From positions 248,001 to 312,000 of the forward strand of contig JAHLMK010000003.1 in assembly GCA_019915135.1 (NCBI GenBank): a DNA stretch of 64,000 nucleotides, read 5' to 3'. Below are positions 46,243 through 56,547 of this stretch, piece by piece (the stretch's first letter is position 1; every line of letters begins with the position of its first letter). Origin of the DNA: Strobilurus pachycystidiatus (Eukaryota; Basidiomycota; Agaricomycetes; Agaricales; Physalacriaceae). Under the pieces are notes generated by a model. The model was not told the DNA's origin. It made no database searches and saw only the letters and a program-made list of their open reading frames with translations. The translations under genes and the position numbers were made by a program.

Positions 46243-46710
46243 TGCATACATCAGCTGTTGTACATTTATACCCGCCGTCACTACAACATCGCGCGCGAGC
46301 AAAGAATCAACGTCGACATAGACGGGGGGACAATAATCATTACGAGTTCGACTACTACTTACTTACTACCTAAATACCCAAGAGATATTGATTTTCTGTA
46401 CATGTAGGAGAAGGGAAGAAGAAACGGACGGGCTGGGTGCCGTCGAAAGAAAAGAGCATCGGTCACGGACGAGTGGAGTGAAATGGAAAAAGGAAAGGAA
46501 AGAGAAGAAAGAATAAGTATTAAGAATAAAGAGTTGGATAGGCATACGAGCATGGATGGGGGATTAAATATGGAGTGCAGCGCCGCCGGGGCCTATGTAG
46601 GATAGATAGTATAGTCCGGAGGAGGTTGAAAGACGTGTGGTCGGGTCGGGAATGGAATGGGGGTCATAAATGCTGTAGTGCATGGATGGATGACAGATCA
46701 ACGGACGGGC
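46243..46710. other. A/G-rich region, no gene recognised
   Basis: 3' flank of the small gene at 46711; purine-rich stretch at 46480-46540. Confidence 0.4.
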
Positions 46711-47282
46711 CTACGCCTGGTCCTTCATCTCCGCGCGCACAGGCGCAAGAGGCTGGCGTATGATCGGCACCTGCTCCTGCGTTTTGGATCTGGGCAGGGC
46801 AGGAAGGGGGACCGTAGGGGGCGGAAGGGACGGTGCGGGCGTATGGCGCTTGCGCGTGGTTTTTGGCCTGGATAGCACGCGGGTCAGGATCAGGAACAGT
46901 GGATGGATGGATCATGGGAGAGAACACACCGTAAGGCAGTGCCCACACTGCCGCTGCGCGCCCGTGTGCGTGTGCTCGCAGCCTCCTTTTCCATGGCGGC
47001 TGTGACGCTGCCGCTGCGGGCGCGGTTGAGGCTGAATGCGTTGGCGGCGCTGCGGGCGGGGGACTTGATCGCGTTCATCGGCGATTGTGCGACCGTCAGC
47101 GACGAGCGGCGTTTTCGCAGCGTCGGGCGCTGGGAGTGGGACTGGAGCGGGGTGGATGCGGAGTCGGATGTGGGCGTGGGCGTGGGTGTGTCGTCCGAAG
47201 CGTAGTTATCAAGGATGTTATCTGGCGTGAAGCGCGGTGCGAGCAGGCCAGACGAGAAGAACGCAGAGTACGTGGCCGTCAT
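46711..47282 (-). CDS. small Ser/Pro-rich basic conserved fungal protein
   Basis: The start at 47282 gives MTATYSAFFSSGLLAPRFTP. The middle carries TLRKRRSSLTVAQSP and two RARSGSV repeats, phosphorylation-like R-x-x-S contexts. One intron (donor GTGTGT near 46925, acceptor CAG near 46865) joins TALR to PKTTRKRHTPAPSLPPPTVP, and the protein ends PVRAEMKDQA at 46711. About 170 residues, largely disordered. No enzymatic domain. The neighbouring tRNA-Asp is unrelated. The longer upstream frame to 47468 is probably 5' UTR. Confidence 0.6.
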
Positions 47283-48616
47283 CGTGCGTGGAAAGGGATA
47301 GTTGGAAGAAAGTGCAAGGTGCAAAGGGGTGAAGGCAAGAAAAAAACGTCGTCGTGGTCGTGGTTGAATTTGAACAGGAAGCAATAATGTCGGCATGTGG
47401 TTCCGCTGTGCTGACAAGGCCGTTGCCAAACAACGCGTCCATAGCAAGTCAGGGGCTCTACTTGACACGCCGCTCTCTTTCCGCTGCTTTCATTTCCCGG
47501 ACTTGGACAGGTCTCGGTACTGGCAACCCCGGACTGGCCCACCCAGCGCTTGTTCGGTGTGCTGGCCACCTCTGATTGCTCTCACAGGGCATGGAAGAGC
47601 TCTCATCGCTAGACTCGCAGGTCGTTTGATCAGCGTACTTGATTGGTAGCAAGCCCACAAATCCGGAGTTTGATCTGACGACGTTATGGCTCGAGGACTA
47701 TTCTCTCTCTCCAGACCTGTACAGAACTGTAATGGCTGTCCCTAGTTGCACAGGTGTGGCTCATCTCAGAGTCCCTGCTTCTGTTCGGTGCTGGCTACCT
47801 CGTGTCATAGGCTCTCATCCTTGCTGGCCTCGGCCTCGCAATCTTTCAACGAGATTGCTCGTTTGATCTACGAGCTAGGCGTGCTTGACTACACACATCC
47901 GGGGTTTGACCTGCCGAAATTGCTACTCGAGGACTGTTCTCGGTTTTTCCGCCGGGGAACTCGCTGTAGACGTGTGACGTGTCCAGCCACGTTTGACCAG
48001 CTTTCCTTTCTGGACTGTCTGTCTCCCTGGAGCCCCCGTTTTGGGGGACCTCAAGGTACAAGTCCGATTGGTATCCAACGCCTACGGTGGACGTTAGATC
48101 GATGGATCGATCACACGGAGACTCGGAGCACGATGACTATTCCGGCTCTCGCAGCTTTCGATTTTCGCGTCTAACATCCATCCGTCGGTGGATGGACTAC
48201 ACACAAGGGCCATGGCCCTTCCGACTTTCTGGCGACGAGTGTGAATCGCCGCGTTTGAGCTTGAGACTGCCCTCTGAGCAAAGCAATGTCTGAATTCATG
48301 TTGATGGGCCTCTTCCGGATCCACGGGACTTTTCACGACACGAAGCTAACACGGTGAACAATGTCAATGACTGGAGCAGAACGTATTCTTATGCCAGTCA
48401 CTTGAAATGGTGGACGGGATATACGACGATGACAAGCTACAACGCGAGGGTTTCAAAGTTTAATCAATAATTGAATTTGCGGAGATGCTCGGCGCCCTCC
48501 TCAGTCGATTCAAAGGTAAGTATTGAGTATCGAGATTTTCCCATCTACTGAGACAATATTTAGCTCGAAGTCTGTGATCTTACAGACTGGATCGGAAGGA
48601 AGGACAGAGCAATTCC
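47283..48616. other. intergenic with an old internal duplication
   Basis: Two diverged plus-strand segments (about 47550-47700 and 47790-47950) share TGTTCGGTG, GCTCTCA, a TTTGATC word and CTCGAGGACT(A/G)TTCTC in order. No coding signature; open frames in it are not conserved between the two halves. Confidence 0.4.
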
Positions 48617-49948
48617 TCAGTTGGAATTTGCGAATGTCATGCGCTGAAAGGGATGTATTCGTAAGAACACGTCAACGAATTGGCAAAGTTCGCAATGACG
48701 AACCTGGAATCTCTCGAACAGAGACCTCCCGGGTTTGGAGGAACGTCCAGGTGCGTCGGGTTCTTGAGTAACGGGCGTGAGTGGTGCTTTTCTCTTGGGC
48801 GTGTTCCATCTCGAGGACAATTTTTCTCTTGGTGAAATCATCGACTGTGGTCTATTCCTCCTTGCCGGTGAAATATGGGGGGCCGGAAATGTTGGTGGGA
48901 CAGAAGGAGTTTTCGGTGGATGGCAGACGTTGGATGTTCGGTGTATGGGTTTTGTTGGGATAGCGTGCATTTGAGCGATGCTCGCTGGGCGGCCGCGCGG
49001 GGTTGTCTTATCGGACACGAAGTGGGTGGCTTGTGATGTATTCATCGCAGCCTGTCTGGCCTGCCTCATGCGCTCTTTGCGTTCCTAACGTTATTTAGCA
49101 TCGAAGCATCGAAGCAGACGGAGCGAAGGAGATACCTTTTCGTTCTCCTGAAGTCCCTCGAAGTAGTTCCCCAAAAAGGATGGGGACTTCTTTGCATCAA
49201 CGATGAACTCCGTTATTCTGTTGTCGCTCAGACGTTCGAGTTTCTGGTATTCACTTGATCGAATTCTGTAACCTTGCGTTTTCCCTGGCACCTTGAACGG
49301 CTCGGTGGGCCGCTCGTGAAAGACGAACGGAATGACGACAATCCACTGGGTCTTCGTCTTGTTCTTCCCCCATAGATTGTTCCACATTGGATATGTGTTG
49401 ATATGATCAGACGTTGGACAATCCTTGCCCGCGTGCCGGACCTGGACAGCGAATCTGGCCAACTCAGCGGGCAAATTCGTCGCGTCGTATCCTTCGAAGG
49501 TTCCCATAGCCCACATCCAGGTCGTGTTCTCTCCTCTGGAGCCCTCCTCCTTGGCCCACATCTCGGATTCTGGGCATGTGCCAACAATGCACGGTCGACC
49601 TTCCTTCGTCACTCGAAGGGCAACGGAGGTTCGGATTCGGCTCATCACATCCGAGAGCTGGTATGTCAGGAAGGATTTGCCGTCCTTGTTGAACATCCTC
49701 TCCTCCCCTGGCGGAGGGGGAAGCTCCGCATCGATCTTCCGGCATAGCTCGTAGTATGCGTGAGTCAGGGATGCATGAACGTCAGCGATGTGTAGCGCGG
49801 GAAGAGGGGGTGATAATTGAGACGAAGGGTCATACGGCACGGGCTCGACTGGTGTGCGAATGGGCCTCGGGGCGTGAGCAAATGTGACTGCGCGACTCCG
49901 AGTCGAGGCAGGCGGCGAGGTCGGAGAGTAGGAATGGTTCGTCTTCAT
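48617..49948 (-). CDS. WAMGTF family, copy 3 (intact reference)
   Basis: Unknown function, 406 residues. Exons 49948-49136, 49084-48704 and 48643-48617, both introns phase 0. I took the ATG at 49948 (MKTNHSYSPTSPPAS) because the start matches copy 1 in distance to the core; the frame is open to 50116. Order: Pro/Ser-rich N-terminus (about 1-65); helix HASLTHAYYELCRKIDAEL; GRPCIVGTCPESEMW; TTWMWAMGTFEGYDATNLPA; ARFAVQVRHAG; INTYPMWNNLWG; TQWIVVIPFVF; YQKLERLSDNRITEFI; FLGNYFEGLQENEK. Exon 2 encodes a basic, Pro/Ser-rich tail (ERKERMRQARQAAMNTS) and exon 3 the short end RMTFANSN. No known domain recognised. Head to head with locus J. Confidence 0.8.
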
Positions 49949-50580
49949 ACCGGATGAGAGGCTGACAGCAGAGACAGACGGTTGATAGTTATCGAGACGC
50001 AGTAGGGACGGCAGTCCTGTTATGTGGTAGAAGGCGCCACGGACTACGAGAGCATACTTATATGCCGCGCCCACCTTGTCTACCTGTACGGCAGTGGACT
50101 CGGGAGAAACCCACAATTTCTCAAAGAGAACAAGGTTGCTAAGCTGAGAAGTTCCAAGCCGTAAGAGCGTCTATTGAACGAGGACAAAAAGATGCACCGC
50201 TTCGGCGTTGCGCCCTTGTGAACACTTCCCGACTCATTGAGCCCTGATTCAAACAACACCCAAATAATGGCACCGACGGTCCATGCAACTAATAGATCCG
50301 AAAACAACAAGGTCGCAAAGGATGAGTGATAAGCGGGTGTATGAATGATCGGCAATGTCAGTCATCAAGTTCAGGTTGAGTTCAGGTGTGAAGGTCCTGT
50401 TACGTTTCGCAACGCTTTGGTCCAAGCGAGCACGAAGCGAGAACAAGGAAAAGTGAAAACCAGGGTCACACCTAATGGAGATGAATACTTTATCCCACGC
50501 TCTTGTGTTCGGGGTTTCAAACGTAACCGTGGATATGAAGGACCACCATGTCCCTACGAAATTGACCTTATCCCTCCAAC
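49949..50580. promoter_or_regulatory. divergent promoter of module 3
   Basis: 632-bp spacer between the start codons of WAMGTF copy 3 and locus J. GAAGCGAGAACAAGG (50434-50448) lies 133 bp before the J start; the locus F promoter has GAAGCGAGAACAAAG on its own gene strand at a similar distance, the best match between modules 1 and 3. Confidence 0.5.
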
Positions 50581-51920
50581 ATGTCTCTGCCTCTCCGAGG
50601 AGAGTACTTCGTTCTCCGAATTGACCCCCTCGCCACCTTGTCGCTGCTGGAGGATGATCCCGAAGTAGCGAAAGCATGCGAAGCTTTGCCAACTGGTAAG
50701 CTGTACCTCGCATGTTGCCAGCAGGTAAGACCCGCCACAAACTGCGATGACCTGCGCTCTGAAAACCACAGCTCTTTGCTATACCAGTCGTCGGGCATCT
50801 CTACCCGGAAACAATCTCCTTCGCATTTCGCGGACTGGTTCCTGGGCCCGAGGGCACGTATGCGCTCCCAGATATGTCTTTTCCCATCGAGCCAAATACT
50901 TCCCATCCTCGCGATCGCACAGCACTGAAGTGCGACCCTCCCCTCCCTTGGTCCGACTTCTACCATTCCACGCAAGCATTCACACAGGTTCGCATCAAAT
51001 ACACCACACAAGACCTGCGGGACCGGGGGAAGTTCTCACTGTGGCCGTCAGACCAAACGATGGATGTAAAGTTCCAGAACAGGAGGGATACTGCGTGGAG
51101 GAAGAAAATGCTTCACATGAAGAAGACGGGTGGGACGGATTTTGAACCCGATCCTGAGCCCGAATCGTCCGACGACGAAGAGGAGGTGGACTATTTGGAC
51201 GATGAGGAAGGTGTTCCAGGAATGGACAACGATGAATCTCCTCACACTCTCGACCATGGCGACAATCCCCAGCCATTCCATCATCATGCAGCGTCCAATC
51301 CATCACCCCTTGACATCCCGCTGCCACCGTCACCCGGAATTTTAGCGCTCGATGTTCCCTTACCTCCTTCTCCTACCGACAACCAATGCGAAACGCCGAA
51401 AGAAGATAAAGATGCCCCAATACCCCTCTCTCATGCTCTGGACGCTACTTCGCATGACGGTCCCGCTCCTGTCGATGTCGGTGAACCCTCCGAGTCCATT
51501 CACACCGAATATCAGTCCGTAGTTGATCTTGACCAGTTCATTGGTCGTCATGACTATACGCCCGTCGTCGACTTTTGGTTGGATCTGGAGACTTTCTCGG
51601 CAGAGCAGATTGGTAATCCTTGGGAGTTTTTCGAGGAGGTAGAGGCGATTCAAAAGTAGGTCTGTTCAGGTCACTTTTTAGTCAAAACCTTACCCGTCGA
51701 TAGGATCCAAGATGATCACAAGGCAAGACTACAGGCAAGAATCGAGCTGACCGAGAAAATGGATGCGGATCACTTCGGGAGGATTTCTTCCAAACGGCGT
51801 AGACCTCTCATTAGCAGGCTTGCTAATCGCGCTCTGGCGCTTGTGAAGCGGTTCCGCTCTGCTTGCTGGCGGAAACTTCATATCTCCCGTGGCTCGAGAT
51901 CGGGCGTTTCGGAACAATAA
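50581..51920 (+). CDS. WGEYF family, clade II, locus J (module partner)
   Basis: Exons 50581-50724, 50772-51655 and 51704-51920, 414 residues, intact. It begins MSLPLRGEYFVLRIDPLATL, so the family Trp is Arg here. Exon 2 reads FAIPVVGHLYPETISFAFRG, EGTYALPDMSFPIEPN, MKKTGGTDFEPDPEPESSDD, an acidic run DDEEEVDYLDDEEG like clade I, then two clade II boxes (DIPLPPSP, DVPLPPSP). The second block is YQSVVDLDQFIGRHDYTPVV and IGNPWEFFEEVEAI. The tail is DDHKARLQARIELTEKMDAD and ACWRKLHISRG. The mix of acidic run and proline boxes suggests it is close to the clade ancestor. Confidence 0.85.
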
Positions 51921-52520
51921 ATCGCTCACTGCTACCTCACTGTTCAGTACCTGCTGGTATACCTTCGTTTACTTCTACGTTAATACAACGATAATTTGAG
52001 TCGTCTTGCCTCAGCTTGAGCCTTGTCGAACAGCATCGAAAGTTGTCCTGCGCAAGGAAGCCTGGGATGGAGGACGGATGACCAAGCTGGGAATGCTCGC
52101 GCCCGTACAATGAAATTACCAGGCGAGTGACCGTCAAGGGGCGAATGCAAAAGAGCCGTACCGTCGCCGAAGGGAGAAATGTTTGCTTCGCTTTCTCAGG
52201 CCCTCGTGCTGTGATCATTGAAAATGAACCTGAGGTGAACCACTCGTCGTCCCTACTATCCTCATTACCCCTCCGCCATGTCTGGAAGCCATCTATCTGT
52301 CCCGGGTCATTTGTTCGATGGCGGGAACGGAACTGGGAAACCCGTATGACCATCAGCCACATTGCCGACCAACCCCGTGTACACAACAATAACAACAATA
52401 ACAACAATAACTTTCGTGGCTTCGAGGCGCTGCGTCCCTGTCTTCGCTTTTTTCATCGAATCCATCTTGGCCCACCGGAATATCCATCGCAAACGCTTCC
52501 TCAAACACAGTACATACACG
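51921..52520. promoter_or_regulatory. spacer and clade II leader of locus K
   Basis: The right half (52300-52520) has the leader shared with H, L and M: TTCGATGGCGGGAACGG, an ACAACAATAACAACAATAAC tract (52384-52410), then TTCGTGGCTTCGAGGCGCTG. The left half shows no feature. Confidence 0.5.
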
Positions 52521-53798
52521 ATGTCTCTGCCTCGCTGGGGCGAATATTTTGTTCTGCGGCTTGATCCCCTTCCAACCTTGGCACTGCTGTGTGACGATCC
52601 CGAGGTGGTAAAAGCATGCGAGGCTTTACCAATAGGCAAACAATATCTCGCGTGCTGTCAAGAGGTGCGCCCGCCACAAAGTTCTATTATCACTGTTCAC
52701 TGAGAATCACAGTACTTGACTTTGCCAGTTATCGGGCGCCTTTTCAACCTGACGATCTCCTTCGCCATGCACGGACTTATACCTGGTCCACAGGGCACAT
52801 TCGCGCTTCCGGATATGTCATTCCCTATATTGCCAAACACCGTTCATCCGCGGGGCCGCCCACCGCTTTCATGTGATCCTCCCCTTCCTTGGTCGGACTT
52901 CTACAATTCTACGCTTGCTTTGACGGAAATTCGTGCCAAGTACATCACTCCTGACCGCCGCACGCGTGGAAAGTACCAACTATGTCCCCCAAGACAAACA
53001 GTGGGCATTGAGATGCAGAACAGGGATGACGATCAGTGGCGAAAGAAAATCCTACACATGAAGACGACTGGCGGAACGGATTTTGAACCCGATCCTGAAC
53101 CTGAACCAGTCAAACCGCCTGTGGAGGCAGAGTCATTGAAGGGGTCCTGGTTGGGCGACGGAGGTCATTCAGATACCGAGGATGGGGCGTCCAGATCGGG
53201 AGATGATGATGATCTGCAGTCCGTTCATCATCTGCCGACGTCGCAACTGACACCCACGGATATTCCTCTCCCACCTTCCCCACTCGATGTTCCCCTACCA
53301 CCGTCCCCCCTCTTGGCAGAGGCCGCGTCTCTCACAGATCCCACTTTCGGTGGGGCTTCCAACTTGGTCTCTCAGAGCGGCCTCGCCCCGTATGATGCAG
53401 ATGCACCCTCAGTTCATGACGAATCCGTGGTGGGTGCTGACGATTTTTTGCGTCACCGTAACTATGCGCCGGTCGTCGATTTCTGGACGGATTTGGACTC
53501 TTTCACAGCGGACCAGATCGGTAATCCATGGGAGTTCTTCGAGGAGATGAACGCCCTACAGAAGTGAGTCTTCTCATCTTTGATCATAGACGATCATAAA
53601 GCGAGACTGCAGGCGAAAATCGAGCTCACGGAAAAGATGGACGCGGAACATTTCGAGAAAATTTCGTCTAAGCAACGTAGACCGCTTTTCAGCAGGATTG
53701 CTCGTCGTACTTTGGCGCTGATGAAGCGATTCCGCTCTGCCTGCTGGCAAAAACTTCACACCTCACGTAGTTCCAAGTCGGATGTCCCGAAAAGATAA
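52521..53798 (+). pseudogene. WGEYF family, clade II, locus K (intron 2 deleted at its 3' end)
   Basis: Exons 1 (52521-52664) and 2 (52713-53563) are open: MSLPRWGEYFVLRLDPLPTL, LPVIGRLFNLTISFAMHGLI, MKTTGGTDFEPDPEPEPVKP, DIPLPPSP and DVPLPPSP, then HRNYAPVVDFWTDLD and IGNPWEFFEEMNAL. The normal donor GTGAGT follows at 53564, but about 30 bp with the branch point and acceptor AG are missing; the sequence passes from ATCTTTG straight to ATCATAGACGATCAT. The only AG (53588-53589) would make a 26-nt intron and shift the frame to a stop within three codons. Reading through meets TGA at once. The C-terminal 70 residues (IDDHKARLQAKIELTEKMDA onward) remain open but disconnected. A protein lacking the basic tail could still be made. 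Confidence 0.75.
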
Positions 53799-54280
53799 TT
53801 CTGCTGAAGCCTGACATACATTCGTTTACTATTACCTTCATTCAACGCTAATCTTCCGAGCTGTCCTGCGTCAACTCGAGCGTCGTGGAGACACTGCGGC
53901 ACAATGCATGTGTGGTCTTAGAAGTAGCTCGGACTCTGTACTGCTGTATCTCTGTAGTCAGCGGTCCAACAGGCACAGCAATACTTATCAATCCGCCGTT
54001 TGGGCCTTCAAGTTCTCGGCACAGATCCGAGAACTGATGACGTGTACTTGTCAATCAATTAGATTTGCCAATTGATGTAGTCTTGATCTTGATGGACCCC
54101 CCCACTGAGAGTCGCCCCATCAGATGGCGGACTCTGAATATTGACACGGCCCGAGCGCAGGCCGGAGGCAGTAAGGGCTGAACGCGTCGCAAGTCTTTTC
54201 TTAACACCGTACCACTACATCATTCCATCGCAACAACACTGTCCTTACCTCCATGCCTGTCTAAACTACACTCTCTCATA
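53799..54280. other. helicase upstream region
   Basis: A C-run near 54095 and otherwise unremarkable sequence. No inverted partner of it found near 60017-60200, so I cannot define element ends. Confidence 0.4.
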
Positions 54281-56512
54281 ATGGATGAACATTATCCCAT
54301 TAATTCACGACCCTGGCTCGACCACATCTTACGGCTGGCTTGCAAGGTCCCAAAAATGCGCGACGCCCAACTTGATCTGGCAGAAGCCATCAATTCCGGC
54401 AAGGACGTGATAGCGGTCAGCGCGACAGGCTCTGGGAAGACCGTTGCACTCAACGCTGGACCGCTTGCCGCGCAGGCTCGTGGGGAAGCGGGTATTGCGA
54501 TACAAATTGTTCCCACCAAAGTACTCGCTGAACAACACGTCGGTTCCGCCTTCCAATTACCTGATGTCAGATGCTCACACGAACTCTAGGCAGAAGTGGC
54601 CACTAGTAGAGGGCTTCGTGCATTGGCAATAAACGAAGATTCCGTGCGCGACGCGGATCTGCAGCAACGCAATCTCTTTGAAGAGTTGGCAACAGGAGCG
54701 GATATACGAGTTGGCATTATGACACCTCAGATGTTGAATACTCCTCGAATGAAGGCTCTTCTAGAGCGCCCAAAGATTCGTGACAGTCTGCGTTGGATGT
54801 TAATCGACGAGGTACACTTGATGGAAGAAGAGGTTGGCGTGTTCACGGCGCCCTATCAAACCCTCAGTACCAAACGTCTTGGACTTCCATCTTCGGTTGT
54901 ATGGGTATCAGTGACTGCAACTGCTACACCTGTCAAGACCCTTGCCATCGCAAAGCGCCTGGGATATCCGCCGTCGCGTTATCTCAATGCTAGATACCCC
55001 GTGGATCGACCCAACCTAAAGTATATCCCCTGCTTCTATGAGCATGCGTCTACGGCAACCGAATATGTCGACTTCACATTCCTTCTCCCCTTCGGCCTTT
55101 CATCTGCCTCCGAAATCGAATCAACCATCATCTTTGCAGAGTTTATCGAACGCGGATATAATGTCATGCAATATCTCGACGCCCTGCTTCCCGAATCCAT
55201 CCCAAACCGGCTGGGCCTGATCAAGCTCTACAACTCTGTCATGCCCAGGGGGTATCGTACGAAGCTAAAGGAGGACTTTGCGAAGGGTCTTGTTCGCATT
55301 CTCATCATCACGGAAACGGCTGCATACGGATTTGATGTCCCCAATGCACGACGGATGGTACTCGCAGATATGTGTCATACATATGCGGAACTGGAGCAGT
55401 TGATGGGCCGCGCAGGACGCGATAACCTTCCGGCTTCGGTTTATGCATTTGCGCACACTTGGGTGCGCGAGGTACCCATGGATGTTGCAAATCAAAGTGT
55501 CCAAGGGAAGAAGAATGCCATTCGACGTGCCGGCCTTCCACCCGTTATGCTTTCTTTTTACAACCCAACTCCAGATCTCTGTTCGCGTGGTGTGGCCTGT
55601 CATCACAACTGCGAGCCATTCGTCCTGCGACGGGCTTGCTGTTATCCTATTCATGATGCTGCTGCTCGTGTACGCGACCTCGAGACCGTCGCAAGATGGA
55701 AAGACTTCATTGCCAAGCAACAATCACGTCCTACTCAGCCTCGTCTCATCTCAGATGGCACATACCATGCTCTCGAGCCAGCAATGAAGGAATCCATGAT
55801 CTTGCTCATTGATCGTTGGCGTCATCGGAAGTGGGCGCTACTTCGAACAAACTCCAACTTGCCTTGCGATCACTTTCTGCCGATGTATCTTCTCAAGAAC
55901 ATCGCCGAAAGAGCGCACTTGTGCAGCTCATTTGAGCGCTTGAAGGTTCTTTCGCATGGCTGGCAGTATATCGACTCTTACGGAGCCGAACTTCTCAGCT
56001 ATATGGCCACCGCAATGACCGGCTTCAACGAAATCTTCGACGAGCGTCGCCAGCGCCGTATTGACGAAGGCGAACTGGAATCAGACTCAGATGACGATCA
56101 TGACTCTGAGGACCTCAGTCCTGAAGCCCGCTATCTTCAGAACCATGCAACCAATGATGTACTGAAGCAGTTCTGCCGTGAACGAGTTCTGAAGCTCGGA
56201 GGAAACAAGGCGGACCTTGTGAACCGGCTGTTCGCATATCATACAAAGTAAGAGCTTCCGTTTTGTCACTTTGATTGAGGTCTAATTTTTCTTGGCTCTA
56301 GTGCTGGCACACCGCTCCCCACTGCCGATGATGTTGTCCGTGCTAAAGCCATAATTGTTCAGGCTAAGGCAAAAGCTCCCCAACCGGTATCAATCCTGAA
56401 CGATATATCAAACATACCTACATCACCCGTACTCGGAAAGCGTACACGGATAGCTGCTAAATCTCCTGGGCGACCGGGAAAGGAGAATCTAGATCCATCC
56501 ATGTGCCAATGA
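54281..56512 (+). CDS. RecQ-like DEAD/DEAH helicase with C-terminal SAP domain
   Basis: ATP-dependent DNA helicase. Exons 54281-54538, 54590-56247 and 56302-56512, 708 residues. Motif I is SATGSGKTV, motif Ia QIVPTKVLAEQ, motif II IDEVHLMEEE, motif III VSVTATATPV, motif IV region TIIFAEFIERGYNVM, motif V ITETAAYGFDVPNAR and motif VI ELEQLMGRAGRD. Cysteines C-x5-C-x3-C (LCSRGVACHHNC) and RRACC resemble a RecQ zinc-binding region. An acidic run ESDSDDDHDSEDL precedes a SAP-like DNA-binding helix pair VLKQFCRERVLKLGGNKADL. The C-terminal exon is basic (LGKRTRIAAKSPGRPGKEN). It is convergent with, and 35 bp from, the DUF6589 gene; many such helicases in agaricomycetes are repeat- or mobile-element associated (family knowledge), so it may not be a housekeeping RecQ. 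Confidence 0.87.
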
Positions 56513-56547
56513 TATTCATAGTCTACTTACACTCCCTCGTACTATAC

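Noticed and set aside
52384..52410. CAA/TAA tract considered as a CRISPR-like or satellite array
   Set aside because: It is a simple trinucleotide repeat in a conserved leader, with no spacer structure; this is also a eukaryotic genome.
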